Translations under genes and position numbers: made by a program | The notes under the pieces: model-generated | The model's database searches: none | Told to the model about the DNA's origin: nothing | What the model saw: the letters and a program-made list of their open reading frames with translations, nothing else | NCBI GenBank assembly: GCA_013619035.1 | Contig: JABXKX010000312.1 | Location: 1 to 6,464 of the forward strand | Origin: Peptostreptococcaceae bacterium | Lineage (GTDB): Bacteria; Bacillota_A; Clostridia; Peptostreptococcales; Acidaminobacteraceae | DNA length: 6,464 bases | Reading direction: 5' to 3' | Shown: piece by piece, positions 5,181 to 6,464 of the stretch | Position numbering within the stretch: position 1 is the stretch's first letter | Layout: the number at the start of each line of letters is the position of its first letter

Positions 5181-6002
5181 TTAGTTCATTGGTATTTCAA
5201 ATTCTAATCGACCCATTGCACCTGGTGCCAACTCATACTTTTGGAAGACAATCATCAGTTCGTGATCTATTGTTAAGTAAAAATCAATATCTTCTCTGAC
5301 TTTAAACTCAGGTGATTTATAACCATCGAAGTATTTGTTAGGATTTTCTGTTGCATCCTTTTCAATTGCTTCTAAGACTGTTGTAGTCATAATATTGATA
5401 TAATCGTTGCCCAATAAATCTTCTAATGTTAAAAGTTTTTGTTCTTTTAAATCTATTGTGAAATAAAGATTGGAAGCATAAACTGCAGCCAATGACTCAT
5501 GTGAGTAAACACGAAATGATAGATAGTCATCATCTTGAGTATAAATCTCATAATCTACGGAAACGTTCATATTTTTTTCTGCAAAACCTTCTTCAGTACC
5601 ACCGGTTGCGATATAAGCTTCTTTGTATTCTTCAGCGTTGATTTGGGCTTCTTCTAATACTTTAGAAACTTGTGTTTGGATGGTCTCGTTGATATACTCG
5701 TCAATGCTTGTATCTTCAATAACCACTTCTGGTACTGTAATGTTCCCTGTGAGTTCTTCAGACTCAGTTTCATAACTTGTAAACGTTAAGACCGCCGCTA
5801 TATTTTTGATCACTGGAATATCTTTTAATGACTCTGCAAATGCAGGTGATACGTTGAGTGATGTTGTAAATATGATAAGTGCTGCTGCAGTTGTTGCAAG
5901 TGATGTCCATAATTTTTTCTTATTCTTTTCTGTTTTAATTGTGTTGTTAACCATAATTTCTAACTCCTTTGGTATAATGATGTCGTCATATTTTTTATTC
6001 AT
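5181..6002 (-). CDS. rsiV: RsiV-like membrane anti-sigma factor (DUF3298-type)
   Basis: Predicted single-pass membrane protein that holds the adjacent ECF sigma factor inactive. From ATG 6002 it has 273 residues. A short cytosolic sigma-binding part (1-30, with IIIPKELEIMV at 8-18 and basic TEKNKKK) is followed by one membrane segment (about 32-50), then SPAFAESLKDIPVIKNI (52-68). The outer domain ends with the RsiV/DUF3298 features FTIDLKEQKLLTLEDLL (181-197), IDFYLTIDHELMIVFQKYEL (239-258) and APGAMGRLEFEIP (259-271). In B. subtilis RsiV this domain binds lysozyme, and signal peptidase then the protease RasP cleave it to free SigV; here an A-F-A motif (54-56) at the outer membrane edge is a plausible signal-peptidase site. 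Lysozyme as the signal is inference by homology. The start is chosen for its GGAGG site; TTG 6020 is unlikely. It overlaps the sigma gene by 8 bases. Confidence 0.87.
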   Translation of the reverse strand: MNKKYDDIIIPKELEIMVNNTIKTEKNKKKLWTSLATTAAALIIFTTSLNVSPAFAESLKDIPVIKNIAAVLTFTSYETESEELTGNITVPEVVIEDTSIDEYINETIQTQVSKVLEEAQINAEEYKEAYIATGGTEEGFAEKNMNVSVDYEIYTQDDDYLSFRVYSHESLAAVYASNLYFTIDLKEQKLLTLEDLLGNDYINIMTTTVLEAIEKDATENPNKYFDGYKSPEFKVREDIDFYLTIDHELMIVFQKYELAPGAMGRLEFEIPMN

Positions 6003-6464
6003 GTTCCACCTCCAAATCAAGTTGTAGTTTCATACATTTTAGAATTTTATACAACCGTGTTTTAACCGTGTTTACATTAAGTTCTAAAATAGTTGCGATA
6101 TCTTTTATTTTAAGATCTTCAAAGAATCTAAGAATAATAAGCGTTCGATCTTCTGGCGCTAAATCGTCGATGGCATCGTATAGATCCAAATACTCTTTAT
6201 CTTCAGTCGTCCCCTCAATGAGCGTATCAAAAGGGAGCAGTTCTTTCTTTTTTCTCAGATGACTGATGCTTGTATTGATGAGGATTCTATAAAACCAAGT
6301 GCTGAGATATTGTTCTGATTGCACGCTCTTATAAGACTTTAAAGCTTTATAAATAGCATCTTGTACGATATCTAAAGCATCTTCTTTGGATTTACAATAA
6401 CTGAAAGCAACTTTATAAAATTTTTCTTGATTGTTTTGGATATAATCTACTAGTAATATATATA
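5995..6464 (-). CDS. sigV: ECF sigma factor, SigV-like (N-terminus beyond the window)
   Basis: RNA polymerase sigma factor of the extracytoplasmic-function group, with 155 residues visible and open to the right edge. Region 2 shows FYKVAFSYCKSKEDALDIVQ then DAIYKAL (15-41), with the DALDIVQDA pattern for polymerase core binding, and LSTWFYRILINTSISHLRKKK (53-73) for -10 recognition. After a linker, region 4 begins LAPEDRTLIILRFFEDLKI (101-119) and its helix-turn-helix (about 120-145) contains IKDIATILELNVNTVKTRLY, which contacts the -35 element. B. subtilis SigV has about 166 residues and the same RFFEDLK and NTVKTRLY wording from memory, so perhaps five to ten N-terminal residues are missing. 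A GTG at 6324 is inside region 2 and is not a start. Such factors usually activate their own promoter, which would lie outside the window. The stop overlaps the anti-sigma start by 8 bases. Confidence 0.9.
   Translation of the reverse strand, partial: YILLVDYIQNNQEKFYKVAFSYCKSKEDALDIVQDAIYKALKSYKSVQSEQYLSTWFYRILINTSISHLRKKKELLPFDTLIEGTTEDKEYLDLYDAIDDLAPEDRTLIILRFFEDLKIKDIATILELNVNTVKTRLYKILKCMKLQLDLEVEHE
6006..6013 (-). promoter_or_regulatory. Ribosome binding site of the anti-sigma gene
   Basis: GGAGGTGG (minus strand) lies within the last codons of the sigma gene; GGAGG is six bases before ATG 6002. It fixes the start and makes coupled translation with the sigma factor likely. Confidence 0.85.

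Noticed and set aside
6003..6020. TTG at 6020 as start of the anti-sigma factor
   Set aside because: The GGAGG site lies downstream of it and serves ATG 6002; the extra residues MIWRWN are simply the translated ribosome binding site.
6324..6464. GTG at 6324 as the start of the sigma factor
   Set aside because: The same frame stays open to the right edge and encodes a clear region 2 upstream (DALDIVQDA), so the gene starts beyond the window.

Overview
The window reads as an AT-rich chromosome (roughly one third G+C by eye) from a Bacillota-like bacterium. Reasons: strong GGAGG-type ribosome binding sites, tightly packed genes, an ECF sigma / RsiV-type anti-sigma pair typical of Bacillota, and a kinase subfamily common in Clostridia and Bacilli. 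TGA acts as a stop (1325-1327, 1792-1794, 2874-2876) and Trp is TGG, so the Mycoplasma code is not in use. A wall-less relative with the standard code cannot be excluded; no species is proposed.

Left edge (1-117): a G+C-rich stretch (about 53% over 27-117 by hand count) unlike everything after it. It abuts a metallophosphoesterase gene that has lost its N-terminal half, including most metal-binding motifs. This looks like a recombination or assembly junction.

Plus-strand run (115-4572): truncated phosphoesterase, RimJ/RimL-type acetyltransferase, a 71-base gap, a second small GNAT acetyltransferase, a ProXp/PrdX-type prolyl-tRNA deacylase, a conserved protein of unknown function, a two-domain protein joining a DUF4269-type nucleotidyltransferase to an aminoglycoside-phosphotransferase-like kinase, and a small three-helix membrane protein. 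From 1399 on, genes overlap by 4 or 19 bases or are separated by 9, so they are very likely one operon. It ends in a strong hairpin terminator at 4571-4606 that also serves the convergent operon.

Minus-strand run (6464-4597): an ECF sigma factor (a few N-terminal residues lie beyond the right edge), an RsiV-like membrane anti-sigma factor overlapping it by 8 bases, and, 38 bases further, a flavoredoxin-type flavin reductase. The first two form a sigma/anti-sigma switch of the SigV-RsiV kind, which in Bacillus subtilis answers lysozyme. The flavin reductase may be read through from the same transcript.

Most noteworthy are the DUF4269-kinase fusion beside two acetyltransferases (three group-transfer chemistries in one locus), the foreign-looking junction at the left edge, and the signal-peptidase-like site in the anti-sigma factor. 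No RNA gene, CRISPR array, complete mobile element or origin was seen.
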